A DNA stretch of 64,000 nucleotides, from contig CM035407.1 of the NCBI GenBank assembly GCA_020310875.1, positions 73,933,404-73,997,403 on the forward strand, given 5' to 3'. The notes under the pieces are model-generated. The model was not told the DNA's origin. It searched no databases and worked only from the letters and a program-made list of their open reading frames with translations. Each line of letters begins with the position of its first letter. Positions within the stretch are counted from its first letter, which is position 1. The position numbers and the translations under genes were made by a program. Source of the DNA: Ceratopteris richardii. Its lineage: Eukaryota; Streptophyta; Polypodiopsida; Polypodiales; Pteridaceae. This document shows positions 1-13,915 of the stretch, in pieces.

Positions 1-1505
1 AGGTTACCTTCTAAGTCCCTTGATGGGATGACCCCCTATGAGGCATGGAATGGTAGGAGACCATCACTTGAACATTGCAGAATATTTGGTTGTGTTGCTT
101 ATGTGCATGTTCCATCTCAAATCAGAGATAAGTTAGACCCTAAGGTAGAGAAATGCATCTTCATAGGGTATGATATAAATCAAAAGGGGTAGAGGCTTTA
201 TAATCCATCCAACAAAGGATTTATGGTCAATAGAGATGTTGTGTTTGATGAGAATGACTCTTGGGTTGAAAGTGAATGCAGGAAGGTCAAATTTCCATAT
301 GACTTGGAAGAAGAATTTCCAAGCCTCACCAAGGAGGAGCCAAGCACAATTAAAGACATCAAATCAGCTGATGAGGACACCATCAACTTCGAAGAGTTTA
401 GAGCATGCAAATCAAAAGGAAAGGTCAACATGAAGAGGTTGGAGGACATACCTGAGTCATCCAACCAAGCCTCAAGGAGATCACAAAGAGAGAGTAAGAA
501 GCCAATCAGATATGGGTATGATACTTCAGTAGTCACTAAGCATTCTCTTTATCTTGCTAAGGATTCATCACTTGAAGAACCTTCTTCATATCAAGAAGCA
601 AGTACCAAAGCAGAATGGAAGGAGGCTTTGGATGAAGAAATAGAAGCACTCCAAGAGAATGACGCTTGGAAGCTAGTACCCAAGAAAGCATCAATGAAGG
701 TAATAGGTTCTAGGTGGATTTACAAAATCAAAAGGAACTCAAATGGATCCATAAACAGGTACAAAGCTAGGCTTGTGGCTAAGGGTTTTGCACAAACCCA
801 TGGAGTAGACTATGAAGAAAACTTTTCACCAATGGCTAAGATGCCAACCATGAGAGTATTGGTAAGTGTAGCTGCATCTAGAAATTGAAATATGTATCAA
901 CTAGATGTGAAAATGCTTTTCCCAACGGGTGGATTTCAGAGGAGGTTTACATGCCTCGACCTCTTGGCTATGAAGATCGAAGCAAGGTAAATCATGTATG
1001 CAAATTAAAGAAAGCTCTTTATGGTTTGAAGCAGGCACCTAGGGCATGGAACCATAGGCTATCAACATGTCTTCAAGGCCAAGGATTCATGGTGAGCAAG
1101 GTAGATTTTTCTCTGTTTATCAAGAGGAGTAACTCAAAAGTGACATATTTATGTGTATATGTGGACGACATCATTCTTACAGGTAGTGATTCCAATGGCA
1201 TCAAACAAATAAAAAACTAGATGATGCAAGAGTTTAAGATCAGTGACCTAGGGTTTCTGAAATACTTTCTTGGACTTGAGGTCATATACACTAGCTCTGG
1301 ATCTACATCACTCAAAAGAAATATGTGAAGGACATGTTGAAGAAGTTCCACTTGGAGGATGCAAAATAGTTAGCACCCCTATGGAGGTAAATCATAAATT
1401 GAGTGCTCATGAAGGTGAGTTGCTCGAAGACATTGCAGGTTATGAAAGCAAAGTTGCGATTCTAAACTATGCAACATTAACAAGGATTGAAATATGTTAT
1501 GGAGT
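1..1505 (+). pseudogene. Ty1/copia pol fragment: integrase C-terminus to reverse transcriptase
   Basis: From base 1 the frame reads the end of a copia integrase (MTPYEAW, IFGCVAYVHVPS, CIFIGYD), then the linker and RT start ([20 protein letters not shown]). From 885 RT continues with [12 protein letters not shown] and the catalytic box YVDDIIL. The frame is broken by TAG at 190-192, TGA at 886-888 where relatives have Trp, a one-base loss near 910, and TAG at 1218-1220. It stops after [11 protein letters not shown], directly against an (AT)n array, so RNase H and LTRs are missing and the 5' part lies outside the window. The linker motif CRKV..PYDLEE links it to the family of element F at 43.8-46.7 kb. 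It cannot encode a working polyprotein. Confidence 0.93.
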
Positions 1506-1510
1506 AAATG

Positions 1511-1639
<129 letters not shown>

Positions 1640-1739
1640 TGTGTATATATATGTGTATATGTATATATATGTGAATATAGATAGGTGTATAAGTATGTGT
1701 GCTTGTGTATGTGTATATATATTCCCTCTATTTAAAATG

Positions 1740-2480
<741 letters not shown>

Positions 2481-2482
2481 AA

Positions 2483-4050
<1,568 letters not shown>

Positions 4051-4127
4051 TTTATATATTTGATGTAAAAAAAACTTCAAAATAAAAAATTTCTATTTTA
4101 ACTATATATATTTAATTAAAACACTAG

Positions 4128-4368
4128 CTTATGTGTGTGTATATATGTGCATGTGTGTATGTATGTGTGTGTGTGAATGTATGCATGTTTGTATATGTGT
4201 ATGTGTGTCTATGTATGCATGTGTGAGTATATGAGTATGTATGTACATATGTGTGTGTATGTATGCATGTGTGTACATGTGTGTGTGTATGTATACATGC
4301 ATGTGTGTATATGTGTGTATGTATGCATGTGTGTATATATGTGTCTCTCTCTCTCTCCTCTCTCTGTT

Positions 4369-4399
<31 letters not shown>

Positions 4400-4436
4400 T
4401 CTTTCTCTCTCTCCTTCTCTCTCTCCTTCTCTCTCT
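4128..4436. repeat. (TG/TATG)n tract followed by (CT)n tract
   Basis: 4128-4343 is TGTGTATG-type sequence and 4344-4436 is almost pure CT. Smaller GT and GA runs follow at 4656-4700. Apparent ORFs here translate to VCVY or HTHI runs and are artefacts. Confidence 0.95.
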
Positions 4437-4958
4437 ATCAATAGAGAATAAAACAATCACTTACAAGTATGTCCCTCTTTTGGATCATTGTCGTCAAAGC
4501 GTAATGTATGTCGTCTATTGTCCAATTCCAAACAATCGACACCAAAGAAATTGTGCAAAGTCAAAGCAAAGAGAAATTATAAAACCTAAGCATAGAGAAA
4601 CACAAATGCTAACAGTACGTGCATCACTTACCAAGATGTGAGATCTAAGCCGAGAGTGTGTGTGTGTGTAGAGAGAGAGATCTGTGTGTGTGTGTGTGCA
4701 CAAGACAATGCAGGTCGCAATTCAGTTCGCGTGCGCAAGTTCGACAGAAGACCAACAATACTCAAACACGTGCAAAAATGTGAAGTTTTGCTCTCGAATT
4801 CGCGGTATGTTTAAAGCTTGGCCTCCGTATATGCGCCGGTATGGGCGTCGATAACTTCCAGGAAATTTTCGATGCTTATACGGATGCTTATAACGATGCA
4901 TATACCGACGCATATACTGGCGGTTGCGGGCCACAACGACGATCCGTTTAAAACGGTC

Positions 4959-4986
4959 ATACCGACGGTTACTTGACCGTCGGTAT
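4959..4986. repeat. Perfect 11-bp inverted repeat with 6-nt loop
   Basis: Arms ATACCGACGGT (4959-4969) and ACCGTCGGTAT (4976-4986) flank TACTTG. They lie in a GC-richer block (about 4800-5060) with further CCGACG and CGTCGATA variants. No gene is recognised here. Confidence 0.7.
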
Positions 4987-5196
4987 CTCTAAGTGATATT
5001 TTCCAACGCCCATATTGACGCCGAGTGTAACCGTCGATATATGCAGCATCGGTATGCCCCTCATATGTTGTAGTGCATCAATATGCAAGGAGTCATATGA
5101 ACAAAAAAAAAATGCAAGATGGAACAGCGACGAAGCACAAGTAGGAAATCCCTGATATGTTCTCTCAAACAAACTCACACATCTGTTGTTCTCTGT

Positions 5197-5380
<184 letters not shown>

Positions 5381-5383
<3 letters not shown>

Positions 5384-6950
5384 CATATAAATCCACTTTG
5401 TTCAAATATTATGATAGAAACTTGATCAAGTTCATCGCTTGTTATATGGATTCATTGGACAAATACAGAACACGAATGTGATTGTGCAGCTTTTAATCTT
5501 AAGAGAAGATGTTGTTGTATCACTGAAATAAAGAAAGAATGTGATCAATCATCTCCAAATTCTACCACTCTCATAATGCAAATTAGAAAGGTAATCACGT
5601 CCTTTTTGCTACAAAAAACAATCAATTTATACTAGCTACGCTAATGAAATTCATCACGATTCAGATGTCAAACTATCATAATTCATCACGATTCAGATGT
5701 CAAACTATCATAGTGACATATTTCTTACAACAGATTGAAGTGTAAAAAGTCTAATTGCTTCAATAGAGGACTATATAATAAACCTGCAACGGATGTTTGC
5801 AAAAGTATGAAGTAGCTCAATATAACATCAACTGTAGCTAGATAGTCATCATCGGTTTATCATACAAAAGAACGTTTGTTGCGCACCGTGAGCCAGTGAA
5901 TTACATAAATCAATTCTAACTTACATATTCTATAGATAAGTCATACAATTTTCAGATCTTTCTTCGTATTGAAACCATAAATCTTTTATTACCACAACGA
6001 TCAAACTTTGATTAAAACTATTCAATATCACTCACCATTAAGTGGTTTTTGAACCTTGGTGTAGTCAATGTTCATGGTTCCCTCAGAATCCGTGTACTAA
6101 CCTCCTCTCCATCTTCATAATCGCATTTAGAACATGATATAAATCATGCAGCACGTTTTAATCTGACGAGTCGCATAGGACAGATCAAGAGCACAAATCG
6201 CTAATTGAAATGGGTATCATGGACTCGTAAGTCTCCTCATATCGTTATACTTTTACTCCTGAGCAAACAGCACAACAATTGACTTCCAATAGACTTCGAT
6301 ATTTTTTTTCTCCAGATGATCAATGCTTCGTAATTCACTTCAGCATATGTGATGAATCGACATGCTTCTCCTCAGATCGTTGTCCTTCACCTCTTGAGCT
6401 ATATCTAGCATCACCTCCTCTCTCCTGTGTGTTCTCCATATGGTTAATCCCATATAATTAGAAGTTTGATTGAATAGTCCTTGCCTTCCCTTGAGTGTCG
6501 ATTCACGTACGCTCCTAAGTGCAAGAGTATCTTGGTGCTCACTTTGATGTCCCAAGATAGACTCCAAAAGTGGGCAGCCAACGACTCCCTGTTTTGTCCT
6601 GAAGTGACTTTAGGCAAAAAACAAAATTTTAATTGGGGAGCCATACTCTACTTCTGCGTACGCTGCCGCTTCACATCCCTTCACATTTTCCTTTTAAGTC
6701 TTCATTTGTGCACCTAAGAGAGGGTTCATATGAACCTTCTAAAACACTTTTAAAACACTTTGAACCTTAGGGAAATTAGAGAAATACCTTTGCAACCTGC
6801 AACCCACTTTAGCTTAGCCCTAGTAGAGGTGGGTAGTGGCACTGGGTGGACGGTGAAACAACAAAGGCCGTGCCCTGCGGATACTCTCCAATTTACCCTT
6901 TGTGGACAATTAATTGTGCACTACCTGTGCACTTTGACACCTTCACTTTA
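5381..6950. other. Intergenic stretch, no gene recognised
   Basis: Only short unrelated ORFs and no recognisable domain on either strand. The one clear local structure is a 32-bp exact tandem duplication, 5649-5680 and 5681-5712 (unit begins ATTCATCACGATTCAG). Confidence 0.6.
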
Positions 6951-6961
6951 GCACTATGACT

Positions 6962-7025
6962 TTGACCTTGACTTTGACCAATTTGACTTTGATGGTACTT
7001 GACTTTGACTGTGGTTGACTTTGAC
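6962..7025 (+). repeat. Cluster of eight TTGAC (W-box core) words
   Basis: TTGAC followed by C or T occurs eight times in 64 bp (6962, 6968, 6974, 6983, 6999, 7005, 7015, 7021). TTGAC[CT] is the known WRKY-factor core, but the spacing also fits a decayed (CTTTGA)n simple repeat. The 7026-7350 stretch has an ORF without a recognisable domain. Confidence 0.6.
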
Positions 7026-7679
7026 CAAAATGACTTTTATGGGCTCAACAGTTGCCCACAACCTAATGTGCTCTTCGTCCCGGAGAGCTATAGCCAAAAC
7101 ACTGAGCATAGAGGACACCATGATTCTAGAGTTGCAAAACTTCAAAAGGACACTTAAGCGAAGACCAAGTGCACCAGAAATAGGAGAGAACAAGCACCAG
7201 AGAAGAACCCAAAAGTCGAATGTATGGCAAGGAAAAGCAAATGAGGGAAATGGGAGGGTAGAAAGCAGGGGGAAGGGAGGGCTGATGGGGCTGAGATGGA
7301 TAGGGCAGGGAGGGGTAAGGATGTGGGTGGGCATAAGGTTAAAAGGGGGGTGAGGGAGTAGGATTATGGGGTCTGGAGAGGGTCAAAATGATAAAAAATT
7401 AGAGCTACAGAGGGTGCATTATGGAAAATGTGCAACATATGGTGAAATGAGGTGAGAATAGGCCATGTGGACCATTTGTATAAATAAAAACATTTGATAA
7501 ATGTGCTCAAAACATGTGGGTTTTGATCAAAAGTCAGAGAAAACTGTGGATTTTGGAAAAGTTAAGACAAAAAATGAATCTCGAGATGCCAAAATACATG
7601 AAAATGACTCCAATTTTGAAATAAATGGCCATCGAAGGCACGATCTAGAGCCAAAAGATCTCAACCATAAAAATTAAGA

Positions 7680-7955
7680 AAATAAAATAAAATAAATTAA
7701 TAAATAATAAATATATATATATACATATTTAAATATGAAAAAGAAAAATAAAATAAAATTCTTTTCTTTCTTTCTTTCTTTCTTTCTTTTTTTTTGAATA
7801 AAACTTGAACGCCTGTCGATCAAAAAATGAAAATTAAAGCAAAATAAAAATGATAAAGAAATAAAAAAAAAATAAATAAATAAATAAAATAATAAAAAAT
7901 AAGAAGAAAATAAATAAAAGAAAATAAAAATAATAAAAAATAAATTAAAAAAATC
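7680..7955. repeat. A-rich low-complexity DNA with (CTTT)n
   Basis: Mostly AATAAA-like words, with a CTTT run at about 7762-7796. No coding signal. Confidence 0.85.
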
Positions 7956-8140
7956 GGGGGAGGGGGGGTTGGGTGGGTTGGTGCGAGGGGGGGGGGGGGG
8001 GGCCAGGTGGGCTCGCGGGGGGGGGGGGGGGGAGGGGGGAGGGTGGGCACGCGGGCGGGGGGAGTGGGGGAGGGGGGGAGAGGGGGGGGCAGGGGGAGAG
8101 GGGGGGGAGGGGGAGGGGGGAAAGGGGGGGGGGGGGTTGG
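7956..8140 (+). repeat. 185-bp G-rich tract (quadruplex-prone)
   Basis: Nearly pure G on the plus strand, with runs of up to about 17 G separated by single T, A or C breaks, and flanked on both sides by A-rich DNA. Glycine-rich and proline-rich ORFs across it are composition artefacts. 8141-8830 is A-rich sequence with no recognisable gene. Confidence 0.9.
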
Positions 8141-8837
8141 AAAAATAAAATAAAACGCCCAGGGGGGTCTTTTTTTTTCTTTGTTTTTTTTTTTGAAATT
8201 AAACAAAAATTGAAGAAAAATCCAGAAAAAATGCAAAAAAAACCCAAAAAATATTCAAAAAAATTTGAAAAAATTTCCTACAGGCCTAGGCTAGTTGTTT
8301 CACTCAAAACCACAAAGAGATCCTTTATTCCTTCAATTTTGCAAGAAAATGACACTTGAAAAGGATGAAAAATGCTAGAAAAATTCTAAAAATGCTTGAA
8401 AAATTCCCAAAAAATCCCAAAAATTTCCAAAAATTGTACTTATGCAAAGGTTATTAAATGGTTGCTAAATTTGCTAAAAAACGCAAGGAAAAAGCATGAA
8501 ATGGATAAAGAAAACTACTAAAACATAAGCAAAATAAAATGATAGGGCTATGTACAACCTGGACAAATTTTGGAGGTTCTAAGTGATCCATAATTCTTCA
8601 GTTGGCTTGATGATAGGCCTTGAGCCATGATCTTGATATGTTGACTCACAGAAACTCCTCTATAATCTCCAATTGTACTGCACTTCATTTGTTTTGTCTT
8701 TATTTTGGGCATGTTGACGACTTGATAGGGCCCCCTTAAATCCTTGAGTAAAATATTATCTCCTCCCTACTGCATCTTCTGTTTCCAAAGACTTGCAGGT
8801 ACTCCTTCCACATCCTTGTAAAGCCTTGCACTTACTA

Positions 8838-9197
8838 TCATAAAAATTGACATAACAGAAGATAGACATACCAGTATCGATAAAAAAGTGGCCATTGACA
8901 TATGAGTTGGAATATCTTCATCACTACTGTACTTAAGGGCTTTTCTTTCCTTCTCTTTGCTATGGTTTTGACTGAGACTATTTCACTCGAATCAGTAACC
9001 TGAGTGATTTCCTCTTTTTCTTCATATGCTTCTTCTCTACTTGAGTTTGGAAAAATTCCATAACAGGAAGATGGGTCTTTTGCATGGAGCCAAGCCAACA
9101 TGTTTTCATCTTCATGTAAATCTGCTCCTTCAAATAGATCTACTTTAGGGTTGTCCACCAATTCTTCTTCCATACAAATACCAATTGTCTGCATCAT
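8838..9197 (-). pseudogene. Probable spacer region of a Ty3-type pol downstream of protease
   Basis: A 119-codon frame rich in Glu, Asp and Lys (AWLHAKDPSSCYG, KRRKEKPLSTV) directly downstream of the protease segment in the same orientation. I recognise no domain. Position and composition suggest the protease-RT linker of the same element. No reverse transcriptase follows at lower coordinates, so the element is truncated here. Confidence 0.4.
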
Positions 9198-9254
9198 GCT
9201 GGTATGTCTTTGATTGTTTGGAACTTCTTCTAAAACTATCTGCTAAAACTATTT

Positions 9255-9680
9255 TCACTCTTGCTTTACCCACATTGTGTCCTTGCCCCAGTCATGTAGC
9301 ACATTGGCATGCCTTAACCAAGGTCTCCCAATTAACAAGGGGAAATTTCCTTCTACCTGTGGCAGCCTTAAAACAACAAAGTCCAAGTTAAAGATGGTAC
9401 CTTGTATCTTGACTGGGACTCCAGGGACCACTCCCATAGGTCGTACTATGCTTTGGTCTGCCATTGTTACAGTTAAGTTGGCAAGTCTTGAAGGGTATAG
9501 TCCAATCTTTTTCATTGTATATTCAGGCATCAAGTTAATGTCAGAACCACCATCCACAATAACTCCTTGAAACTCATGACCTTTAATGGAGACTGTTAGC
9601 CATGGGCTCTTGTAATCTGTGAGGGGCACTTCCCCTACACTTTTATCTTTATGCATAACTTGTTGTGGACATTTCATCAA
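9255..9680 (-). pseudogene. Ty3-type retropepsin-like aspartic protease fragment
   Basis: The frame contains the retropepsin active-site region GVIVDGGSDINLMP (DGGS in place of the usual D-S/T-G) and the distal LLIGRPWLR motif, with strand-rich sequence between, as in plant gypsy proteases. About 140 codons cover a full protease domain. It is one frame away from the upstream gag frame, so a frameshift separates them. The unusual DGGS loop and the loss of the downstream RT argue against activity. Confidence 0.85.
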
Positions 9681-10661
9681 TTATCTGCAAGAGTTCTGAC
9701 CTAAACTTCCCATCCATCTTTATTAAATAAAAAATACTAACCTCCTTTTTCATGGACTTGAGTAGTCTGGAAGCTTCTGATTCCTTAAGAGCCTGGGCTC
9801 CATTTGACTTATCAAACTCCTCATGAGACCTATTGAATGCATGTCCAATGGCATCACTAGTACCTATGAAATTTTCTTTTTTCCTTGTGTCCGCACATGT
9901 GATGGCTTTGTTCTCAGACACACCTTTGTCTTTGTTTAATCCGTTAGTCATTCACTCTTGACCTATTTCCACTTGAGCCTTCCCTTTTCTTCTTGTCTGC
10001 ACTGTAAAAGATTCAATTTCTTCTAATTGCACCAACCTAATAGATGGTGATGGCCCATTGACTTGATCTAACATTTCTTCTTTGTGCACAGAAATCATTT
10101 GAATGTGTGTCCTAGATGAAGAGGGTTGGTTCTTAGGACAACAATTTGTACAGTGGTCTCTATCCTCTGGGCAACTTCTGCACGGAGGGGCATTTTCTAG
10201 TAGAGTGCACCTACTTTGATAGTGCCCACATTCTCCACATCTTAAACAAATGATTGGTCTTCTAGGCCCATTTCCAAAGTTATTCATCTATCTAGGGTTG
10301 TAATTGTTACCTTGATTGGGTGCAACCACCATTACATTTGCTGGTGGTAGGGGTCCTCCTTGTGTCCAATATGTTGTTGTAGGCATTCCTCTGGATTGGT
10401 ATTCATGGGACTTATGATGAGCTTTCCTTCATAATTGGCAAGTCACACTTAACAGAGGGCATTCACTTACTATATGACCTTGCTTACTACACATGGTACA
10501 CCAAAGTCCACTCTTGATGCCACCTCCTTTCAGTTTCTGCAACTTCTATCGTAGTTGAGCGAATTCCTTTGCTTCGGCCTCCTCCTCCTTTTGGAGATTT
10601 AGTGCTTCAATCTCCCTTCTCAACTGAGTAACAACATTCTCCTCCTCTTTGTAGGGCTTAT
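9649..10661 (-). pseudogene. Ty3-type gag C-terminal region with zinc knuckles
   Basis: Reading leftwards from the primer-binding site: a coiled-coil-like stretch (VVTQLRREIEALNLQK), a TAG where Gln would continue the coil, then knuckle CTMCSKQGHIVSEC (10459-10500), a second knuckle CLRCGECGHYQSRC (about 10210-10250) and a Cys/His cluster CRSCPEDRDHCTNC. Both knuckles fit C-x2-C-x4-H-x4-C. A TGA at 9952-9954 interrupts the frame before the segment ending KFRSELLQIIDEM. The usual capsid domain is absent, so the element seems internally deleted close to the PBS. Confidence 0.8.
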
Positions 10662-10662
10662 T

Positions 10663-10674
10663 GCTCTGATACCA
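10663..10674 (-). other. Primer-binding site for initiator tRNA-Met
   Basis: Minus strand reads TGGTATCAGAGC, one base after the LTR end. Confidence 0.85.
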
Positions 10675-10675
10675 A

Positions 10676-11001
10676 TGAACGGCTTTGGTGTGCAAAACAA
10701 GAGGAGCAAGGAGGAGATGGAGCGAGAGAGAAGAGAGGAGAGACACGCGCACATGCATGGGAGCCTCGAAACCTACATAATGATCTCTCTTGAGGCAATG
10801 CTCTATATATGATGTATATACATGAATATCGGGGTAAGGTCACATGAACCTTACATTCGCAACACAAGGTACCTAGATACAAAGGAAATACAATATAAAA
10901 TGGAAATAAATTAGAACTAGAGTGCCTCCTAGATACAAAATGGAGATGCACTCATGCGGATACAAAATGTAGATGGTGTTGGAGCAATCATGTCATCAAC
11001 A
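10676..11001 (-). repeat. 5' LTR (326 bp) of the minus-strand Ty3-type remnant
   Basis: Minus-strand sequence starts TGTTGATGACATGATTGC and ends GTTCA, one base before the PBS. About 120 bp near its start closely match the LTR at 36980-37395 (GCATCTCCATTTTGTATCTA, TATTGTATTTCCTTTGTAT), but the promoter-proximal halves differ. The matching 3' LTR is absent. Confidence 0.7.
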
Positions 11002-11062
11002 ACAATCACATTAGATTTTCACTCTAAATCATATGACATACACACACATACACATACACATA

Positions 11063-11190
11063 CTATTGTGAAGAAAGAATCAATATTGATTCAAATAATC
11101 ACAATACAATTTTACTGAACATCATACACACACATACATATACTATTGTGAAGTAAGAATCAATGTTGAGTCAAACAATCACAATAGTTT
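11063..11190 (+). repeat. Two tandem 80-bp units with CTATTGTGA...TCACAATAG ends
   Basis: Units start at 11063 and 11143 and have the same core as the nine-copy array at 36.1 kb (AGTAAGAATCAATGTTGAGT). Confidence 0.85.
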
Positions 11191-11873
11191 TTGGCTCACA
11201 AGCAAAAATATTTTTCTTTATTCTTAATACTAAAATACTTAATATTTCTAACAAGAGCTTATACCTTGTTCTTTGTAGAACACTATAAGTTTGTAAAAAA
11301 AAAACAATGTAACTCTTATGAAAAATGATTCAAAGTGTATTCCTTTATAATACAATATTAGATCGAATTGTTTTTTATAAAAAACGATTTGATCAAAAGT
11401 TTGTTGATAAAAAAATGATTGCGATAAAAAATCTTTTCAATCGAAAGCACTTTCGATCGAAAAATGTTGAATTATCATGAAAAAAGTATTCAGCCATGCC
11501 CAAATAATTTGACATGGCATCCAATAATTTGGTCGAATAATAAGGCCTTGACATAAAATTCCGCAATTATTCATGAATAAACAAATTGTCGCATAATGAG
11601 TAATGCAACCTACTATGAAACTTTAAGTTGAGAGAAGAATTGAGGAGTCACGAAAGAGATATGGTCTCACTCATGATTGGGCTATAATGAAGAGGGTCAT
11701 GGAAGCGGTCACTCATATGAAGCAAATACAATCCATGCTTTATGAACCATCACCTAGCCCTCTAGCTAGTATGCCACGGTTGGGTGACCCTAGGGAGAGA
11801 CCTACCACCACAAAAGTTGTTTCTATATCATCCTCATCTAGCATACCTAGTGAACTAGAATTTGAGATCCTTT
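11191..11873. other. Non-coding stretch, origin unknown
   Basis: AT-rich, nothing recognised to 11640. From 11641 a short open frame on the plus strand (KRVMEAVTHMKQIQSM, then Ser/Pro-rich) precedes the copia homology that begins at about 11874; I do not recognise it. Confidence 0.5.
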
Positions 11874-13272
11874 TTAACAAAATTGGATGGGTGCAATGCA
11901 ATCTGAATATGATGCTATCATGAAAAATGGTGCCTGGTCTTTATGTGACTTGCCTCTTGGCAAGAAGGCCATTAGCACTAGGTGGGTATACAAGGTGAAG
12001 TGTAAACATGATGGAACAATGGACATTGTATAAGGCTATGGAGGCCTTGATTTTGATGAGACCTTTGCTCCTACTTGCCAAATGAATACTATTTGTAGCA
12101 TCTATGCACTTGCAGCTCATCGTGGTTGGAATGTACATCAGTTGGACATCAAAACAACATTTATGAATGGTGACTTGTATGAAGAAGTTTATGTGTTTCA
12201 ACCCCGTTGCTTGGTATGAGAAGATACATGCCTATGTGATTGCACATGGTTTTGAGAACAGTTCAACTAAACGCACCTTATATGTTAAGCGTGCTAATGA
12301 TGTGCTTCTGATCATTGTTGTGTACATTGATGACATGCTGCTCACTGGTCCTCATGAGAAGCATATTGCTGATTTTAAGGCTCATTTTCTTGCCTCATTT
12401 CAGATTTATGATTTGGTGCATTTGCATTATTATTTGGGCATTCAATTTATGCAGGTTGATGGAAGAATAGCTTTGTGTCAAATGAAATATATTGACACAT
12501 TATTGCAATGTTTTGTTTGAAGACTATAAACCTATTGCCACTCCTATGGGGACAGTCTTACATTTGAGTCTTCATGATGCTGGAGATGCATTTGATGTTG
12601 TTCTCTATCACCAGGCTCTTGGATGCTTGATTTAGTTACGCATTACTTGGCTAGATATTCACTTTGCTGTCTCACAGATAAGCAGATTATGCAGTGCCCA
12701 GGTGCCAAGCATTGGTAGGAAGTTGAGCGCATCTTTCGCTACTTGAGTGGTACCTGGCTACTTGGGTTGTTTTATCCCAAGCCGGGATTACTACCGCCAT
12801 ATTTGCATGCTTTTTGTGACTCTGATTGGGCTGGTTGCTATGACATGTGTCCACTAGTGGCTTTTGCTTTATGCTTGGCAATTCATGTATATCTTTGCTG
12901 AGCAAGAAGCAGCCTACTGTGGCCACTTCTAGTTGTGAGGCTGAGTATAGGGCAGCTTTTACAATGACTGTTGAGTGTGTGTGGCTCAGAAGCCTTATGG
13001 CTAATTTGGGTGTTGGTCAATCTTCTACCACCACCATCTTCATGCACATTCAGAGTGCATTGGCAATTGCGAGGAAACCTATGTTCCATGCAACCACTAA
13101 GCACATTGAGGTGCATTATCATTATGTCTAGGAGAGGTTCTCTACTGGAGAGATCAGCTTGGCATATGTCCCCACACAGGAGAACATTGGAGACCTTTTC
13201 ACGAAGGCTCTGCCTAGGGAGAAGTTTGAGGTTTTCCACAAAGCTTTGGACTTACTTCCTTTTGTGGATTGA
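11874..13272 (+). pseudogene. Copia A2: degenerate pol fragment (RT-RNase H)
   Basis: Closely related to copia A1: the sequence around 11941 matches that at 24019 over long runs, as do RT words VYIDDMLLTGP and RNase H words CEAEYRAA. It has internal deletions (about 50 bp near 12030 and a loss near 12210 that removes the [12 protein letters not shown] block), several stops and frameshifts. It ends at a TGA (13270-13272) equivalent to the A1 pol stop. Gag, protease, integrase and the 5' LTR are missing. Confidence 0.92.
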
Positions 13273-13346
13273 TTCCACATAGCTTAGCACTTCCTTATAC
13301 ATGAGTGCGAGCTCCTTCTTCAGCGCATAGATCCCAGGGGGGGATT

Positions 13347-13576
13347 TGTTGATATATTCAAGTAGTGATGTGCATGAACACTCTAGGACCACCAGGGCAC
13401 TTTTTTCCCTCTTTAGGAGGTTTTTTTCCCCCACTTGTATATGCGCCTATTGTCGTAACAGGCTACTTATCTTTGTACATTCTAGTGGTAATACATTTAG
13501 TATTGTGTGTTGTGCTCCAAACTTCTTCTTCTTCCTTGTGTTGGTCACCTGCTTCCGTAGATGTCTAACTCCAACA
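13347..13576 (+). repeat. 3' LTR of copia A2 (230 bp)
   Basis: TGTTGATATATTCAAGTAGT...CTCCAACA, preceded by the polypurine tract CCAGGGGGGGATTT. It is clearly more diverged than the two A1 LTRs are from each other. Confidence 0.92.
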
Positions 13577-13619
13577 TCCATGACGGATGGATTAAGACAA
13601 TAAAACTATCTGTATTCAA

Positions 13620-13915
13620 TTGAACTATGTGGATTAGATGATATAGATTCATTTTCTTTTAAGTGGAGTAAATGTTGTGGATTCACTTGAATTATGTGGA
13701 TTAAATGAAGTGGTATCATTTGAGTTAAGTGGATTAAATGAAGTGGTATCATTTGAGTGATGTGGATTAAATGAATTGATATCTTTTGAATTATGTGGAT
13801 GAAATGAAGTGGATTCATTGGTAATATGTGCATTCATTTTAGTAATGTGGATTAAATGAAGTGGTATCATTTGAGGTAAGTGGATTAAATATGTGGTATC
13901 ATTTGAGACGTGGAT
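13620..13915. repeat. 33-bp minisatellite, about nine copies
   Basis: The unit TGTGGATTAAATGAAGTGGT plus 13 more bases repeats with a 33-bp period. Because 33 is a multiple of three, the minus-strand hAT frame stays open through it and gains an 11-residue repeat (NSNDTTSFNPH-like). Confidence 0.88.

Noticed and set aside
7820-8359. Proline-rich and glycine-rich ORFs
   Set aside because: Direct translation of the G-rich tract in different frames.
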